Below are positions 42,083-53,460 of a stretch of DNA of 64,000 nt, piece after piece. The stretch's first letter is position 1. The number at the start of each line of letters is the position of its first letter. A model generated the notes under the pieces. It did no database searches, had not been told where the DNA came from, and worked only from the letters and a program-made list of their open reading frames with translations. This DNA comes from Streptomyces rimosus (GTDB lineage Bacteria; Actinomycetota; Actinomycetes; Streptomycetales; Streptomycetaceae), in contig NZ_CP023688.1 in the NCBI RefSeq assembly GCF_008704655.1, positions 6,516,001 to 6,580,000 of the forward strand. Reading direction: 5' to 3'. The translations under genes and the position numbers were made by a program.

Positions 42083-42415
42083 TCAGCCCTGTTCCTTCGG
42101 CCCGGCCTGCTGCACGACCTCGAACGACCACAGCGTGGACCCGGAAGCGGCGGGCTTGGGCCGCTCGCCGCCCTCCGTGCCGCCACCCTGGTGCGCGGCC
42201 TTCATCGGCCCTTCCATCCATGCTTGGAACGCCTGCTCGTCCCGCCAGCGGGTGTAGACCAGATACTGGTCGGTGCCCTCCAGCGGGCGCAGCAGCTCGA
42301 ACCACTCGAACCCGTCCGACGACTCCACGGAACCGGCCCGCGCGCCGAAGCGCTTCTCCAGGACCTCCCGCTGTTCGGCGGGCACGGTCAGCACATTGAT
42401 CTTCACGATGCTCAT
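42083..42415 (-). CDS. antibiotic biosynthesis monooxygenase (ABM) domain protein
   Basis: 110 residues. A single dimeric ferredoxin-like ABM domain: SIVKINVLTVPAEQREVLEKRFGARAGSVESSDGFEWFELLRPLEGTDQYLVYTRWRDEQAFQAWM. Phrases such as VLEKRF, GFEWFELLRP and YLVYTRW are typical of the haem-degrading MhuD/IsdG-like branch, where Asn, His and Trp line the pocket. Whether it binds haem is not known. The ATG at 42415 starts MSIVKINV; one nine bases earlier is possible. Located 69 bp downstream of the DUF2000 gene on the same strand. Confidence 0.83.
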   Translation of the reverse strand: MSIVKINVLTVPAEQREVLEKRFGARAGSVESSDGFEWFELLRPLEGTDQYLVYTRWRDEQAFQAWMEGPMKAAHQGGGTEGGERPKPAASGSTLWSFEVVQQAGPKEQG

Positions 42416-42484
42416 ACCGGACATCGTGCCGCATGCCGTCCGGTCGATGGAGCGCAGGGGCACCATCCGCCGCCACGCTCCGCA

Positions 42485-42949
42485 TCAGCCGTGCAGCTTC
42501 AGTCCCTTGATCACCTTGTCGACCTGTTTGCGGGGGCCGTGGACCGCCACGCCCACCAGGTCGAGGGCGTCGGCGGGGACGGCGCGTACCACCGCGCGGT
42601 TGTCGTCGTCGTTGCCGGTGGCGAACATGTCCGCCGTATACAGGGCGGTGGGCAGTTCGCGGGAGAGGGCGCGGGCGCGGGTACGGGCCAGGCCGGCCGG
42701 GTCGGCGGTGAGGCACAGTACGGGCTCGCGGAACAGCGCGAGGTAGTCGTTGCCCGAACCGTCCTCGTAGCGCTTGCCCATGATGGCGTCGTCGGCGTGC
42801 GCGATACCGCTCGCCAGGAAGGCCGTGACGTTCAGTTTCTGCCAGCCGGCCAGGTCTTCGCGGACCACGATGGCGATCTTGGTGGGAAAGCGTTCCGGGG
42901 TTCCGGCGGGCGTCCCGTCGGCTGTTGCGGTGGTGATGTCCGTGCTCAT
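42485..42949 (-). CDS. DUF2000 domain protein
   Basis: 154 residues. After about 20 Thr-rich residues comes the DUF2000 pattern: TKIAIVVREDLAGWQKLNVTAFLASGIAH, YEDGSGNDYLALFREPVLCLTA, LPTALYTADMFATGNDDDNRAVVRAV, and DLVGVAVHGPRKQVDKVIKGLKLH. The fold is related to peptidyl-tRNA hydrolase II, but the biochemical role is unknown. The ATG at 42949 gives MSTDITTATADG. Same strand as the ABM gene. Confidence 0.87.
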   Translation of the reverse strand: MSTDITTATADGTPAGTPERFPTKIAIVVREDLAGWQKLNVTAFLASGIAHADDAIMGKRYEDGSGNDYLALFREPVLCLTADPAGLARTRARALSRELPTALYTADMFATGNDDDNRAVVRAVPADALDLVGVAVHGPRKQVDKVIKGLKLHG

Positions 42950-43094
42950 GTGGCCAGTTTCGTGCGGAAGCGGAGCGCGGTCTTGAACGCTGGTGCGCGC
43001 CGGTGCTCCGTACGTGGTGGTTTCGGACCGTCGCGCTCCAGCTCGGCCGGTTGCGGGTACTCCGGTTGTCAGTGGGTGGGGCTAGCGTCGGAGT

Positions 43095-43619
43095 ATGTCG
43101 AACTCAGCAGCGGGGCAGGGGCCGTCGAAGACGCCGCGGGCGGCGCGGGTGGTGGGACGTCCGGAGCGGCCGACCGGCTGGAAGCGGCTCGCCTTCCGTG
43201 CGCCGATCCACCTCTACCGGCTCGGCCTCGGCGGGATATTCGGCAGGCGGCTGCTGCTTCTGGAACACCTCGGCCGGACGTCGGGCAAGACCCGCCGCGT
43301 CGTCCTGGAAGTCGTCGCGTACGACCGGCAGGCCCGCACCTGGACGCTGGCCTCCGGCTTCGGTCCGGGCGCGCAGTGGTACCGCAACCTCCAGGAACAA
43401 CCACGCGCCACCATCCAGGTCGGCCGCCGCCGGTGCGCCGTCATCGCGCACTTCCTGCCCGCCGAGGAGGGCGGCCGGATCATGGCGCGCTATGCGGCGA
43501 AGAACCCCAAGGCGGCCAAGGCGTTGACGGCATACATGAGAATCGAGGTCGACGGCACGGCTGAGGGCTATCGGCAGGCGGGGGAGAACATACCGTTCGT
43601 ACGGCTCGTGGAGCAGTGA
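43095..43619 (+). CDS. F420-dependent (Ddn-like) oxidoreductase
   Basis: 174 residues, the deazaflavin-dependent nitroreductase family. Features: FRAPIHLYRLGLGGIFGRRLLLLEHLGRTSGKTRRVVLEVVAYD (G-R-x-S-G-x-x-R at about 67-74, the F420 phosphate-binding region), TWTLASGFGPGAQWYRNLQEQPRATIQVG, and a C-terminal YMRIEVDGTAEGYRQAGENIPFVRLV. Members reduce nitroimidazoles, quinones or biliverdin-like compounds with F420H2. The substrate is unknown. Lies alone, with the start at ATG 43095. Confidence 0.88.
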   Translation: MSNSAAGQGPSKTPRAARVVGRPERPTGWKRLAFRAPIHLYRLGLGGIFGRRLLLLEHLGRTSGKTRRVVLEVVAYDRQARTWTLASGFGPGAQWYRNLQEQPRATIQVGRRRCAVIAHFLPAEEGGRIMARYAAKNPKAAKALTAYMRIEVDGTAEGYRQAGENIPFVRLVEQ

Positions 43620-43800
43620 CGGAGCGGAGACCGGGGGGAGTCCAACGGGTGTGACGGTACGCCGGTTACGGCCGTGTCCGCTGTTGGAGTCGCAGCCGCC
43701 GGGGCGCCGGAGTGTGGCCGGGGCAGGGTGCCCGACTCCGGCCAGCATGGGGCTCATCAGGGCGCGCGAGGGTGCGGCCCGGTGAAGGAAAGGGAAGCCC

Positions 43801-44124
43801 TTGAGCCGCATGTACGCCTTGTCTCCGAGTCGCGGGGGTTCCGCGTCCGCCGGACATCCCCTGCGGAAGTTCACCCGCGCCGCGGTGGTGACGGTCGTCG
43901 CCGCCGGCACCGTACTGGCCGCCGTGCCCGGCGCGCTGGCCTGCCCCGAGCACGATCAGGCGGCGGGTGGCTACAGCTGCCGCGTCGCGTTCACGAGCTT
44001 CTTCCCGTCGCCGTCCGGCGCGACATCGGGCGAGGGAGTCTACGCGCACGGCCAGAAGGACCCGTCGGGGCGTACGTGTGACAACGGCGAATGGGAGCGT
44101 CCGTACCGCCCGAGCGACACGTAG
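43801..44124 (+). CDS. small secreted hypothetical protein
   Basis: About 107 residues with a signal peptide (RKFTRAAVVTVVAAGTVLAAVPGALA, cleavage near residue 48) and a mature part of 60 residues. The mature part has three Cys residues (ACPEHD, YSCRVAF, RTCDNGEW) and no known domain. The TTG at 43801 follows GGAAAGGGAAGCCC; an ATG at 43810 is equally possible. It ends in a strong terminator. I do not recognise a family. Confidence 0.6.
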   Translation: MSRMYALSPSRGGSASAGHPLRKFTRAAVVTVVAAGTVLAAVPGALACPEHDQAAGGYSCRVAFTSFFPSPSGATSGEGVYAHGQKDPSGRTCDNGEWERPYRPSDT

Positions 44125-44151
44125 AGCAGGGGGCTGGTGCAGACGCCACAA

Positions 44152-44192
44152 ACGCCGGTGCGCGAGGACGAAGGGTCCTCGCGCACCGGCGT
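44152..44192. terminator. strong bidirectional terminator
   Basis: Perfect 18-bp inverted repeat (ACGCCGGTGCGCGAGGAC and its complement) around GAAGG, between the small secreted protein gene and the convergent MFS gene. Confidence 0.88.
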
Positions 44193-44222
44193 CTGTTACG
44201 GGGGGCTGCCGTAGCGGCCCCG

Positions 44223-45833
44223 TCAGGCAGGCGACTCCGCGACCCGCCGCTTGCCGGCGGCCGAACCGGCCCCCGCAGCGGACTTCGCGGCCTTGCGCAG
44301 CGCGCGCGCCTCCGACTCCGTCTCCACCGCAGGCGGCGACCCCGGCAGCGGCTTGCACGCGCTCTCCGTCATCAGCAGGACCGCGATCCCGCCGATCACG
44401 GCGGCGGCCATCATGTAGAACGCGGGCATCATGTTGTTGCCCGTGGCGCCGATCAACGCGGTCACCACCAGCGGAGTCGTACCGCCGAAGACCGACACCG
44501 ACACGTTGAAGCCGATGGACAGCGAGCCGTAGCGCACCTTCGTCGGGAAGAGCGCGGGCAGCGTGGACGGCATGGTGGACGTGAAGCACACCAGCAGCAG
44601 GCCGAGGACGGCCATGCCCAGCGCGACGCCGACCAGCGAACCCTGGCGGATCAGCAGCAGGGCCGGTACGGACAGCACCAGGAAGCCGACGCAGCCGGTC
44701 GCGATGACCGGGCGGCGCCCGAAGCGGTCGGTGAGCCGGCCCGCGAAGGGCTGGACGCACATCATCACGACCATGACGGCCAGCACGACCAGCAGCCCGT
44801 GCGTCTCGTCGTACTTCAGCTCCGAGGTCAGGTAGCTCGGCATGTACGACAGCAGCATGTAGTCGGTGACGTTGAAGACCAGGACCAGGCCGACGCAGAG
44901 CAGCATCGCGCGCCACTGGCCGAAGACCATCTCGCGCAGGCCGAGCTTCTTCTCGGCCTCCCGGCGCTCCTTCTCCTTGCTCCGCGCCTCCTTCTCCAGC
45001 TGCGCGAAGGCGGGGGTCTCCTCCAGCCGCATCCGCAGGTAGAGGCCGATGATGCCCATCGGGCCCGCGATCAGGAACGGGATGCGCCAGCCCCAGGAGA
45101 GCAGCGCGTCGTGGTTGTCGCGCAGGAGCCAGGTCAGCAGCGTGACCAGGCCGGCGCCGCCGACGTAGCCGGCGAGCGTGCCGAACTCCAGCCAGCTGCC
45201 CATGAAGCCGCGCTTCTTGTCGGGCGCGTACTCGGCGATGAAGGTCGAGGCGCCGCCGTACTCGCCGCCGGTGGAGAAGCCCTGGACCAGCCGGGCGACC
45301 AGCAGCAGGATCGGCGCCCAGACGCCGATGGAGGCGTACGAGGGGATCAGGCCGATGGCGAAGGTGCCCGCCGCCATCATGATCATCGTGATGGCCAGGA
45401 TCTTCTGCCGGCCGATGCGGTCGCCGAGCGGACCGAAGACCATGCCGCCGATGGGGCGGACCAGGAACGCCGCGGCGAAGGTGCCGAACGTCGACAGCAA
45501 CTGCGCGGTCGGGTTGCCGGACGGGAAGAAGACCTGTCCCAGCGTGACCGCGATGTAGCTGTAGACGCCGAAGTCGAACCACTCCATCGCGTTGCCGACC
45601 GCCGCCGCCGAGACGGCCCGCTTGACCATGGACGGATCGACGACCGTGACGTCGTCGCCGCCCTTCTCCCGCTTCTCCGGTTCATCCGCTTCGGCCGTAT
45701 CGGCCTGATCGGGTGCGGGACCACCGGTACGGGTCCGCTGTGCGACGGGTGACTGCGTCGGCACGTGCTCGCTCGCCTGCGCTCTCTGGGACGACTGCAT
45801 GGAACGCCCGCCGGGGCGGGTCTCGCCCGCCAT
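44223..45833 (-). CDS. MHS family MFS symporter (ProP-like)
   Basis: 536 residues with 12 helices. The metabolite:H+ symporter group is shown by ASAAAVGNAMEWFDFGVYSYIAVTLGQVFFP at the start of helix 1, GPLGDRIGRQKIL in the loop 2-3 motif, RLVQGFSTGGEYGGASTFIAEYAPDKKRGFMGSW in helix 5, and TDRFGRRPVIATGC in loop 8-9. This branch includes the osmoprotectant symporter ProP. The ligand is likely proline, betaine or a related solute, but citrate or shikimate cannot be excluded. A charged region ERREAEKKLGL splits the halves. Start at 45833; ATG 45800 is an alternative. Confidence 0.87.
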   Translation of the reverse strand: MAGETRPGGRSMQSSQRAQASEHVPTQSPVAQRTRTGGPAPDQADTAEADEPEKREKGGDDVTVVDPSMVKRAVSAAAVGNAMEWFDFGVYSYIAVTLGQVFFPSGNPTAQLLSTFGTFAAAFLVRPIGGMVFGPLGDRIGRQKILAITMIMMAAGTFAIGLIPSYASIGVWAPILLLVARLVQGFSTGGEYGGASTFIAEYAPDKKRGFMGSWLEFGTLAGYVGGAGLVTLLTWLLRDNHDALLSWGWRIPFLIAGPMGIIGLYLRMRLEETPAFAQLEKEARSKEKERREAEKKLGLREMVFGQWRAMLLCVGLVLVFNVTDYMLLSYMPSYLTSELKYDETHGLLVVLAVMVVMMCVQPFAGRLTDRFGRRPVIATGCVGFLVLSVPALLLIRQGSLVGVALGMAVLGLLLVCFTSTMPSTLPALFPTKVRYGSLSIGFNVSVSVFGGTTPLVVTALIGATGNNMMPAFYMMAAAVIGGIAVLLMTESACKPLPGSPPAVETESEARALRKAAKSAAGAGSAAGKRRVAESPA

Positions 45834-46258
45834 GGCGTGACGGGCAAAGGTCGACCATAGGTGCAGAGCGGGTCATCACGGACAGTGCACGGTTGATCGC
45901 ATGAGCGTGGTCAACCCCGCTGCTTGCAGGGGAAACGGCATCCCGGGGGTCTTTATTCGGCCTTTATGGATGTGATCCATCTCGCGGCGATCATCGCAAC
46001 CGAATTGCCCTGTGTTGCACCACATATGCAGCGCACGGACCTGACCCTGCCCAGCCCTCGCGGATGTATGCGGCTCTTGCGGAAAAAGTTTTCCCGAACC
46101 TCGCCGACCGCTTCCGGCCCACTTCGGGCCGCCCGTCACCCGCACCCCGTGTGTCCCGCGGACCGCTCCCCAAACCCGCCTTCCATAATTCCCCCGTACG
46201 CCCCGCTTGACCGGATACCCGGTTCCGTTTGCCCTGCCGGGACGCGAGGGTGCGTCGC
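45834..46258. other. AT-richer intergenic region, divergent promoters
   Basis: About 425 bp between the MFS start (minus) and the SodC-like gene (plus), clearly richer in A and T than its surroundings (for example 45950-46020 and 46070-46095). It should hold both promoters. No reading frame has protein-like composition, and no clear inverted repeat of operator size was found. Confidence 0.5.
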
Positions 46259-46825
46259 ATGTCTATCGCTACGGCAGTGCTGACCGCATCACTGGCAATG
46301 GCGCCGGCCGCCGCGCCGGCCATGGGAGTGCAGTGCACCGGCGTGACCGTCCGCGCGCACTTCGCGGCGTCCCCGACGGGCGAGGCCGTCACCTATGACC
46401 AGGCCCTGGTGCCCGAGGGCAGCCGGGTCACGGTCGTGGAGAAGCGGTACGGCTCCGGCAAGGACGCCCGTACGTCCGTTTCCCTGCGCCTGTCCGGGCT
46501 GGTCCCCGACCGTACGTACGGCGCCCATGTCCACACCAAGCCCTGCGGCCCGAAGCCCAACGACTCCGGCCCGCACTACCAGAACGTCCCCGACCCCGTG
46601 CAGCCCTCGACCGACCCCGCCTATGCGAACCCCCGCAACGAGGTCTGGCTCGACATGAAGACGGACGAGGACGGCCGCGGCTCCTCGACCGCCACGGTCG
46701 CCTGGCACGTCCGCTACGGAGAGGCCCGCTCCGTGGTCGTCCACGAGCACGGAACGCACACCGAACCGGGCCAGGCGGGAACCGCGGGCGCCCGCCTGGC
46801 CTGCGTGAACGTACCGCTGGCCTGA
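46259..46825 (+). CDS. secreted SodC-like protein (paralogue)
   Basis: 188 residues. A hydrophobic signal ([20 protein letters not shown]) is followed by the same superoxide dismutase-like barrel as the protein encoded at 29.9 kb: [38 protein letters not shown] and [13 protein letters not shown]. Copper-site histidines (HVH, HYQ, VHE) are kept and the zinc loop is changed in the same way. A longer start (GTG 46250 or TTG 46229) would supply the basic n-region VRR expected of a signal peptide, so the true start may lie upstream. GCGAGGG precedes the ATG. Confidence 0.75.
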   Translation: MSIATAVLTASLAMAPAAAPAMGVQCTGVTVRAHFAASPTGEAVTYDQALVPEGSRVTVVEKRYGSGKDARTSVSLRLSGLVPDRTYGAHVHTKPCGPKPNDSGPHYQNVPDPVQPSTDPAYANPRNEVWLDMKTDEDGRGSSTATVAWHVRYGEARSVVVHEHGTHTEPGQAGTAGARLACVNVPLA

Positions 46826-46839
46826 GCCTGGAACGCGCG

Positions 46840-46870
46840 AGCGGCGCGGCAGTGTCCCTGCCGCGCCGCT
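46840..46870 (+). terminator. hairpin terminator
   Basis: Perfect 13-bp inverted repeat AGCGGCGCGGCAG/CTGCCGCGCCGCT around TGTCC, 15 bases after the SodC-like stop. Confidence 0.85.
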
Positions 46871-47030
46871 GGATCGTCGCGCCCATCCAGCATCGGCCAC
46901 CCGGCGGCACTCCGCCACTCGGCGGACCCTTCGTGGTTACGATCACCACACGCCGCCGCCCCGTCGCTCCGCGCGTTCTTGTGTGCCGGGCCCCGGCGAA
47001 GCCGAATTCAGCGAGTGGGGGAGGAACGCC

Positions 47031-48032
47031 ATGAGGTACCGGCGGCTCGGCGGGCAGGAGGGACCGCCGGTCTCGGCGGTCGGGCTCGGTTGCATGGGCA
47101 TGTCCGTCGCGTACGGGCCCGCCGATCCGGCGGAGGCGCGGCGGGCGCTGGACCAGGCCGCCGAGCTGGGAATGACGTTTCTCGACACCGCCGACGCCTA
47201 CGGGCGCGGCGCGAACGAGGAGTTCGTCGGCGGCTGGCTGCGCGGCCGGGGCAAGCGGGACGCCGTCGTGCTCGCGACGAAGTTCGGGCTGCGGCACGAC
47301 CCCGCGACCGGGCGGGTCGATGCCGTCGACACCTCGCCCGCGTATGTACCCGTCGCCTGCGACGCCTCGCTGCGCAGGCTCGGCGTCGAGTGCGTCGACC
47401 TCTATTACGCCCACCGCCGCGATCCGGCCGTTCCGGTCGAGGAGACCGTCGGCGCGATGGCGGAGCTGGTGGCGGCGGGGAAGGTGCGGCAGCTGGGGTT
47501 GTCGGAGGTCAGTCCCGAGACGCTGCGCAAGGCCCACGCCGTGCACCCGATCAGCGCGGTGCAGCTGGAGTATTCGCTGTTCACCCGGGACGTCGTCGAG
47601 GGCGACATGCTCGCCACCTGCCGCGAGCTGGGCGTCACGGTCGTGGCGTACTCGCCGCTCGGGCGCGGCATGCTCGCGGGCGTGCTCGCTTCCCGCGAGG
47701 AGCTGAGCGAGGCGGACAACCGGCTTCGCTGGCCGCGGTTCTCCGAGGAGAACATCGCGCGCAACCTGGCGCTCGTGCGTGCTGTACGCGCTGTCGTCGA
47801 CGAGATCGGCGTACCCCCAGCGCGCGCTGCGCTGGCCTGGCTGCTGGCGCAGGGGGAGGACATCGTGCCGATCCCCGGCACCAAGCGCGCGCGTTACGTG
47901 GAAGAGAACGCCGCCGCGGCCGAACTCATCCTCACCGCCGAGCAGGAGGCCCGGCTGCGCGCGGCGGTGCCTGCCGAGGCCGTGGCGGGCGCGCGCTACC
48001 CGCAGCAGGCCCTCGACCGGCTAGGTCACTGA
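47031..48032 (+). CDS. aldo/keto reductase
   Basis: 333 residues, TIM barrel. The tetrad is visible: Asp and Tyr in [18 protein letters not shown] (about 50-55), Lys in VLATKFG (about 83) and His in [10 protein letters not shown] (about 124). NADP site features include [22 protein letters not shown] and [19 protein letters not shown]. It belongs with the YakC/PdxI-like branch (NADPH-dependent reduction of aldehydes, pyridoxal or small ketones). GGGGAGGA precedes the ATG at 47031. The substrate cannot be predicted. Confidence 0.9.
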   Translation: MRYRRLGGQEGPPVSAVGLGCMGMSVAYGPADPAEARRALDQAAELGMTFLDTADAYGRGANEEFVGGWLRGRGKRDAVVLATKFGLRHDPATGRVDAVDTSPAYVPVACDASLRRLGVECVDLYYAHRRDPAVPVEETVGAMAELVAAGKVRQLGLSEVSPETLRKAHAVHPISAVQLEYSLFTRDVVEGDMLATCRELGVTVVAYSPLGRGMLAGVLASREELSEADNRLRWPRFSEENIARNLALVRAVRAVVDEIGVPPARAALAWLLAQGEDIVPIPGTKRARYVEENAAAAELILTAEQEARLRAAVPAEAVAGARYPQQALDRLGH

Positions 48033-48066
48033 GCCGGCCGAGGGCAGGGCAGCAGTCAGGGGCACC

Positions 48067-49161
48067 TCACGGCATCCACGCCTCGTACGACAGCACGTCC
48101 CCCGACTTGATCTTGAAGTCGGGGACGTTCTTCGTGAACGTCGTCTCCATCCCGAGGACCCGGCCGGTCTCCGGATCGAGGATGACCAGCTGCAGCGTGC
48201 CGTCCATCGACCCGTCCGACGCGTCCTCGCCGCGGTACGCGTACGCCTGGCCCCGCCGGCCGAGCCGGTCGACGACCTGGCCGGCCGGGCGCAGGTCCGG
48301 CGCCCTGGACAGCATCCGGGCCAGCGCCGCCGACTCGCGCGGGCCCGGGGTCCACTCCTGGAGGAACGAGGAGAGGGCCATCAGAAGGGGCTGCGTCTTC
48401 GTACCGGCGCCGCTGTAGAACGTGGCCAGATAGGCGCGCAGTTCGTCGGGGTCGGCGGGCGGGCGCGCGGGCAGCGTGCCCTCGCCGGTGGCCAGGTCGT
48501 CCAGGCGCGTGCCCGCCGGATACGTCTTGCGGTGCAGCACCTTGCCGTCGTTGACGGTGCGCCACTCGCCGTCCGCGTCGTTGATCACCGGGCGGCCGGG
48601 GTGCCGCGGATCGGTCGCGACCACCAGCTCCGAGCCGCTGCCGTCCGGGTTCCAGCGGGTGATCCGCTCCTCGGGCACGGTGACCGGCGGCTTGGCGTCG
48701 GGGCCCGTCTGCATGCTCAGGTACCAGCTCTGCAGGTGGCTGCCGCGGTGCGGCTTGGGCGCGTCGCGCTGGGCGCGGGCGTACGCCTCCGCCTGCCGCG
48801 CCACCTCGTCCAGCGGGACGGCGGGCGCGTCGCGCTGCACGACGAGCGCGGTGGGGGCGGCCGCCGCCGGTGTCGTACCGGCGCCGGAGAAGGTGAGGGT
48901 GAGGACGGCGAGCACGGCGGCCGAGGCGGCGGTGGCGCCGATGAGAAGACGGCGGGTACGGCGCGTGGGGCGGGGGGCGCGGGTGGTGCGTCCGGGCCGC
49001 TCGGGCGCCGGCGCGGGGTCGGGCGTGCGCTCCGGCGCTTCGGCGCTCATCAGCGCGGCCAGGCGGTGTTCGGCGCGCGCGGTCAGCGGGCGGTCGCGCC
49101 AGGGGCCCTGGTCGGACCGTACGGGATCGGCCTGCCGCAGCAGCTCCAGTTCGTCAGTCAT
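48067..49161 (-). CDS. CU044_5270 family membrane protein (sigma-associated)
   Basis: 364 residues: a cytoplasmic N-terminus of about 70 residues starting [21 protein letters not shown], one membrane helix (about 71-92), and a large external domain with [32 protein letters not shown] and [28 protein letters not shown]. The pattern is that of the CU044_5270 family, often encoded downstream of an ECF sigma factor and perhaps acting as an unusual anti-sigma factor. It overlaps the sigma gene by eight bases, so they are coupled. The regulated genes are not known. Confidence 0.82.
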   Translation of the reverse strand: MTDELELLRQADPVRSDQGPWRDRPLTARAEHRLAALMSAEAPERTPDPAPAPERPGRTTRAPRPTRRTRRLLIGATAASAAVLAVLTLTFSGAGTTPAAAAPTALVVQRDAPAVPLDEVARQAEAYARAQRDAPKPHRGSHLQSWYLSMQTGPDAKPPVTVPEERITRWNPDGSGSELVVATDPRHPGRPVINDADGEWRTVNDGKVLHRKTYPAGTRLDDLATGEGTLPARPPADPDELRAYLATFYSGAGTKTQPLLMALSSFLQEWTPGPRESAALARMLSRAPDLRPAGQVVDRLGRRGQAYAYRGEDASDGSMDGTLQLVILDPETGRVLGMETTFTKNVPDFKIKSGDVLSYEAWMP

Positions 49162-49837
49162 GGCTGCGGCCTCCGGCTCGGGTCGGCACCGCGGGTGCGG
49201 GCAGGGCTGGTCGTGCGGTCGTAGGGCGTGCGCGGGGGCGTGGCGGCTCCGGGCCTGCCTTCCGGCGCAGGCGCTCTATTTGCGTACGGAGCCGGTTGCG
49301 GGCCCGGTGCAGCCGCATCGCCGCTGCGCTCTGGCTGCAGTCCAGGGTGACGGCCAGTTCCTGGAGGGTCAGTTCCTCCCAGGCCGTCAGGCGCAGGACT
49401 TCCTGATCGGCGGGGGAGAGGCGCTCCAGGGCCTCGTGCACCCAGGAACCCGGCCGCTCCGCGTCGGGACTGTCCACGGTCTGGCGGCGGTGCGCGGTCT
49501 CGTGGTTGCCGAGGCGGTGCAGCAGGCGCCGGTAGCGGCCGAAGCCGCGCACCGCGTTCGACAGGCAGTTGCGGGCCACTCCGTACAGCCAGGGCAGCGG
49601 CGATTCCGGCAGCTCGGCCCGGCGCCGCCAGGCTATGGAGAAGACCTCCGCCACCACCTCCTCCACGTCGTCCGCCCGGTCATCGTCCAGCCGCCGGGCG
49701 ACGAAGCGGCTGACGGCCCAGTAGTGCGCGCGGTAGGCGTCGGCGAAGGCCCCGTCGACGTCCCTGCCGCCGCTCTGGGCGCTCTCCTCGCCGGTGACCC
49801 CGCCGGAACCGTCGTCGGGGGCTGCGTCCTTGCTCAT
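49154..49837 (-). CDS. ECF-type RNA polymerase sigma factor
   Basis: 227 residues. Region 2 (about 35-100): [68 protein letters not shown]. Region 4 (about 140-190): [48 protein letters not shown]. The C-terminal 40 residues are Arg/Pro rich. The ATG at 49837 (MSKDAAPDD) is my choice; GATC precedes it without a clear ribosome-binding site. It is coupled to the CU044_5270-type gene and diverges from ctaD with only 81 bp between them. Confidence 0.88.
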   Translation of the reverse strand: MSKDAAPDDGSGGVTGEESAQSGGRDVDGAFADAYRAHYWAVSRFVARRLDDDRADDVEEVVAEVFSIAWRRRAELPESPLPWLYGVARNCLSNAVRGFGRYRRLLHRLGNHETAHRRQTVDSPDAERPGSWVHEALERLSPADQEVLRLTAWEELTLQELAVTLDCSQSAAAMRLHRARNRLRTQIERLRRKAGPEPPRPRARPTTARPALPAPAVPTRAGGRSHD

Positions 49838-49918
49838 GATCTGTTGGTGTCCGGCACGCCTGAGATCTTCACACCCTCTTGCGGTGAAGTTCGCTCCGGC
49901 CCCGGACACCTACGGGGC

Positions 49919-51565
49919 ATGAAGTCCACATCCCCCGTGAACAAGTCCCCCGTGCAGTGGCTGACGACCACCGACCACAAGACGATCGGCACGCTGTACC
50001 TGATCACCTCGTTCGCGTTCTTCTGCGTCGGCGGCCTGCTGGCGCTGGTGATGCGCGCCGAGCTGGCCCGGCCCGGCCACCAGATCCTGTCGAACGAGCA
50101 GTTCAACCAGGCATTCACGATGCATGGCACGATCATGCTGCTGATGTTCGCGACGCCGCTGTTCTCCGGATTCGCGAACTGGATCATGCCGTTGCAGATC
50201 GGCGCGCCCGATGTCGCCTTTCCCCGGCTGAACATGCTGGCGTACTGGCTGTACCTCTTCGGCTCGCTGATCGCGGTCGGCGGATTCCTGACCCCGCAGG
50301 GGGCGGCCGACTTCGGCTGGTTCGCCTATGCCCCGCTCTCCGACGCCGTGCATTCCCCGGGGATCGGCGGTGATATGTGGATCATGGGCCTTGTGCTGTC
50401 CGGCTTCGGTACGATCCTGGGCGCGGTCAATTTCATCACCACCATCATCTGTATGCGTGCCCCCGGCATGACGATGTTCCGCATGCCGATCTTCACCTGG
50501 AACGTCCTGCTGACCGGCGTACTCGTCCTGCTGGCTTTCCCCGTACTGGCGGCGGCCCTCTTCGCGCTGGAGGCGGACCGTAAATTCGGGGCGCACGTCT
50601 TCGACGCGGCCAACGGCGGCGCCTTGCTCTGGCAGCACCTGTTCTGGTTCTTCGGCCACCCCGAGGTGTACATCATCGCGCTGCCGTTCTTCGGCATCAT
50701 CTCCGAGGTCATCCCGGTCTTCTCCCGCAAGCCCATGTTCGGCTACATCGGCCTGATCGCCGCGACCATTTCCATCGCCGGGCTGTCCGTGACGGTCTGG
50801 GCCCACCACATGTACGCCACGGGCGGCGTCCTGTTGCCGTTCTTCTCGTTCATGACATTCCTCATCGCGGTGCCGACCGGGGTGAAGTTCTTCAACTGGA
50901 TCGGCACGATGTGGAAGGGCTCGCTGTCCTTCGAGACGCCGATGCTCTGGGCCACCGGCTTCCTGATCACCTTCGTCTTCGGTGGTCTGACCGGCGTCAT
51001 CCTGGCCTCCCCGCCGATGGACTTCCACGTCACGGACACCTATTTCGTCGTCGCCCACTTCCACTACGTCATCTTCGGCACGGTCGTCTTCGCGATGTTC
51101 GCGGGATTCCACTTCTGGTGGCCGAAGTTCACCGGCAAGATGCTGGACGAACGGCTCGGCAAGATGACCTTCTGGACGCTGTTCACCGGCTTCCACGGCA
51201 CCTTCCTCGTCCAGCACTGGCTGGGCGCCGAAGGCATGCTGCGCCGCATTCCCGACTACCTGGCCGCCGACGGGTTCACGGCCCTCAACACCGTCTCGAC
51301 CATCTTCTCGTTCGTCCTCGGCCTGTCGATGCTGCCGTTCCTCTACAACGTCTGGAAGACCGCGAAATACGGGGAGAAGGTGACGGCCGACGACCCGTGG
51401 GGCTGGGGCCGCTCGCTGGAATGGGCCACGTCCTGTCCGCCGCCCCGCCACAATTTCGTCGCCCTGCCCCGTATCCGCTCCGAATCCCCGGCCTTCGACC
51501 TGCACCACCCCGAGGTCGGGTCTCCCGAACTGGACCGGCAGAAGGAACGAGGTGCCCTGGTATGA
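49919..51565 (+). CDS. ctaD: cytochrome c oxidase subunit I (unlinked copy)
   Basis: 548 residues, the catalytic subunit of aa3 oxidase. All metal-site motifs are intact: haem a His in [10 protein letters not shown] (about 70), CuB His-Tyr in [15 protein letters not shown] (about 250), CuB His pair in [10 protein letters not shown] (about 299) and haem a3/a ligands in [10 protein letters not shown] (about 384). The proton-channel residues [19 protein letters not shown] and GG(D)MWIM are present. No ctaC, ctaE or ctaF genes lie nearby, so this is an unlinked, probably additional, subunit. It diverges from the ECF sigma gene and overlaps the small gene downstream by four bases. Confidence 0.93.
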   Translation: MKSTSPVNKSPVQWLTTTDHKTIGTLYLITSFAFFCVGGLLALVMRAELARPGHQILSNEQFNQAFTMHGTIMLLMFATPLFSGFANWIMPLQIGAPDVAFPRLNMLAYWLYLFGSLIAVGGFLTPQGAADFGWFAYAPLSDAVHSPGIGGDMWIMGLVLSGFGTILGAVNFITTIICMRAPGMTMFRMPIFTWNVLLTGVLVLLAFPVLAAALFALEADRKFGAHVFDAANGGALLWQHLFWFFGHPEVYIIALPFFGIISEVIPVFSRKPMFGYIGLIAATISIAGLSVTVWAHHMYATGGVLLPFFSFMTFLIAVPTGVKFFNWIGTMWKGSLSFETPMLWATGFLITFVFGGLTGVILASPPMDFHVTDTYFVVAHFHYVIFGTVVFAMFAGFHFWWPKFTGKMLDERLGKMTFWTLFTGFHGTFLVQHWLGAEGMLRRIPDYLAADGFTALNTVSTIFSFVLGLSMLPFLYNVWKTAKYGEKVTADDPWGWGRSLEWATSCPPPRHNFVALPRIRSESPAFDLHHPEVGSPELDRQKERGALV

Positions 51566-51915
51566 GCGGCGGTACACCGGTGAGCACGGCCGAGGCGATC
51601 AACGAGATCGAGGGGTTTCTGCTCTGGGAGGCCGAGAAGGACCGGGCACGCATCCGGGCCAGGGAATTCGGCGACCGGCTGCCGTGGCTGACACGGGCGC
51701 AACGCGCGGAGGTCGAGCGGCAGTACCAGGCCGACCAGCTGGAATTCTCCCGCGCGTATCTCCGTCGGACAGTGGCTCGCAGCGGAGAACTGCGCGCCGA
51801 GTACGAGGGCGTGTACCGGGAGCTGCGGCGCAGGCTCTGCACGGCATTCCTGGCCGCGGCGGTGGTGCTGGTGAGCGGCGTGGTGACGGTTGCCGTTGCC
51901 CTCACCGGCGGGTGA
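51562..51915 (+). CDS. small tail-anchored protein coupled to ctaD
   Basis: 117 residues. The first 90 are charged helix ([64 protein letters not shown]). One membrane helix at the C-terminus (about 93-115, [23 protein letters not shown]) anchors it. It starts within the ctaD stop codon (ATGA), so the two are translationally coupled. It may be an oxidase assembly or accessory subunit; I do not recognise a named family. Such a coupled partner suggests a self-contained module. Confidence 0.7.
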   Translation: MSGGTPVSTAEAINEIEGFLLWEAEKDRARIRAREFGDRLPWLTRAQRAEVERQYQADQLEFSRAYLRRTVARSGELRAEYEGVYRELRRRLCTAFLAAAVVLVSGVVTVAVALTGG

Positions 51916-51971
51916 GGGCAACGGGCCGGACGGCCGGACAGCGGGTGACGGCCGTCAGACGGTGACGGCCG

Positions 51972-53450
<1,479 letters not shown>

Positions 53451-53460
<10 letters not shown>

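Noticed and set aside
45924..46283. 119-codon open frame in the AT-rich region
   Set aside because: Composition and codon pattern are unlike the neighbours, it overlaps the start of the SodC-like gene, and it has no ribosome-binding site.
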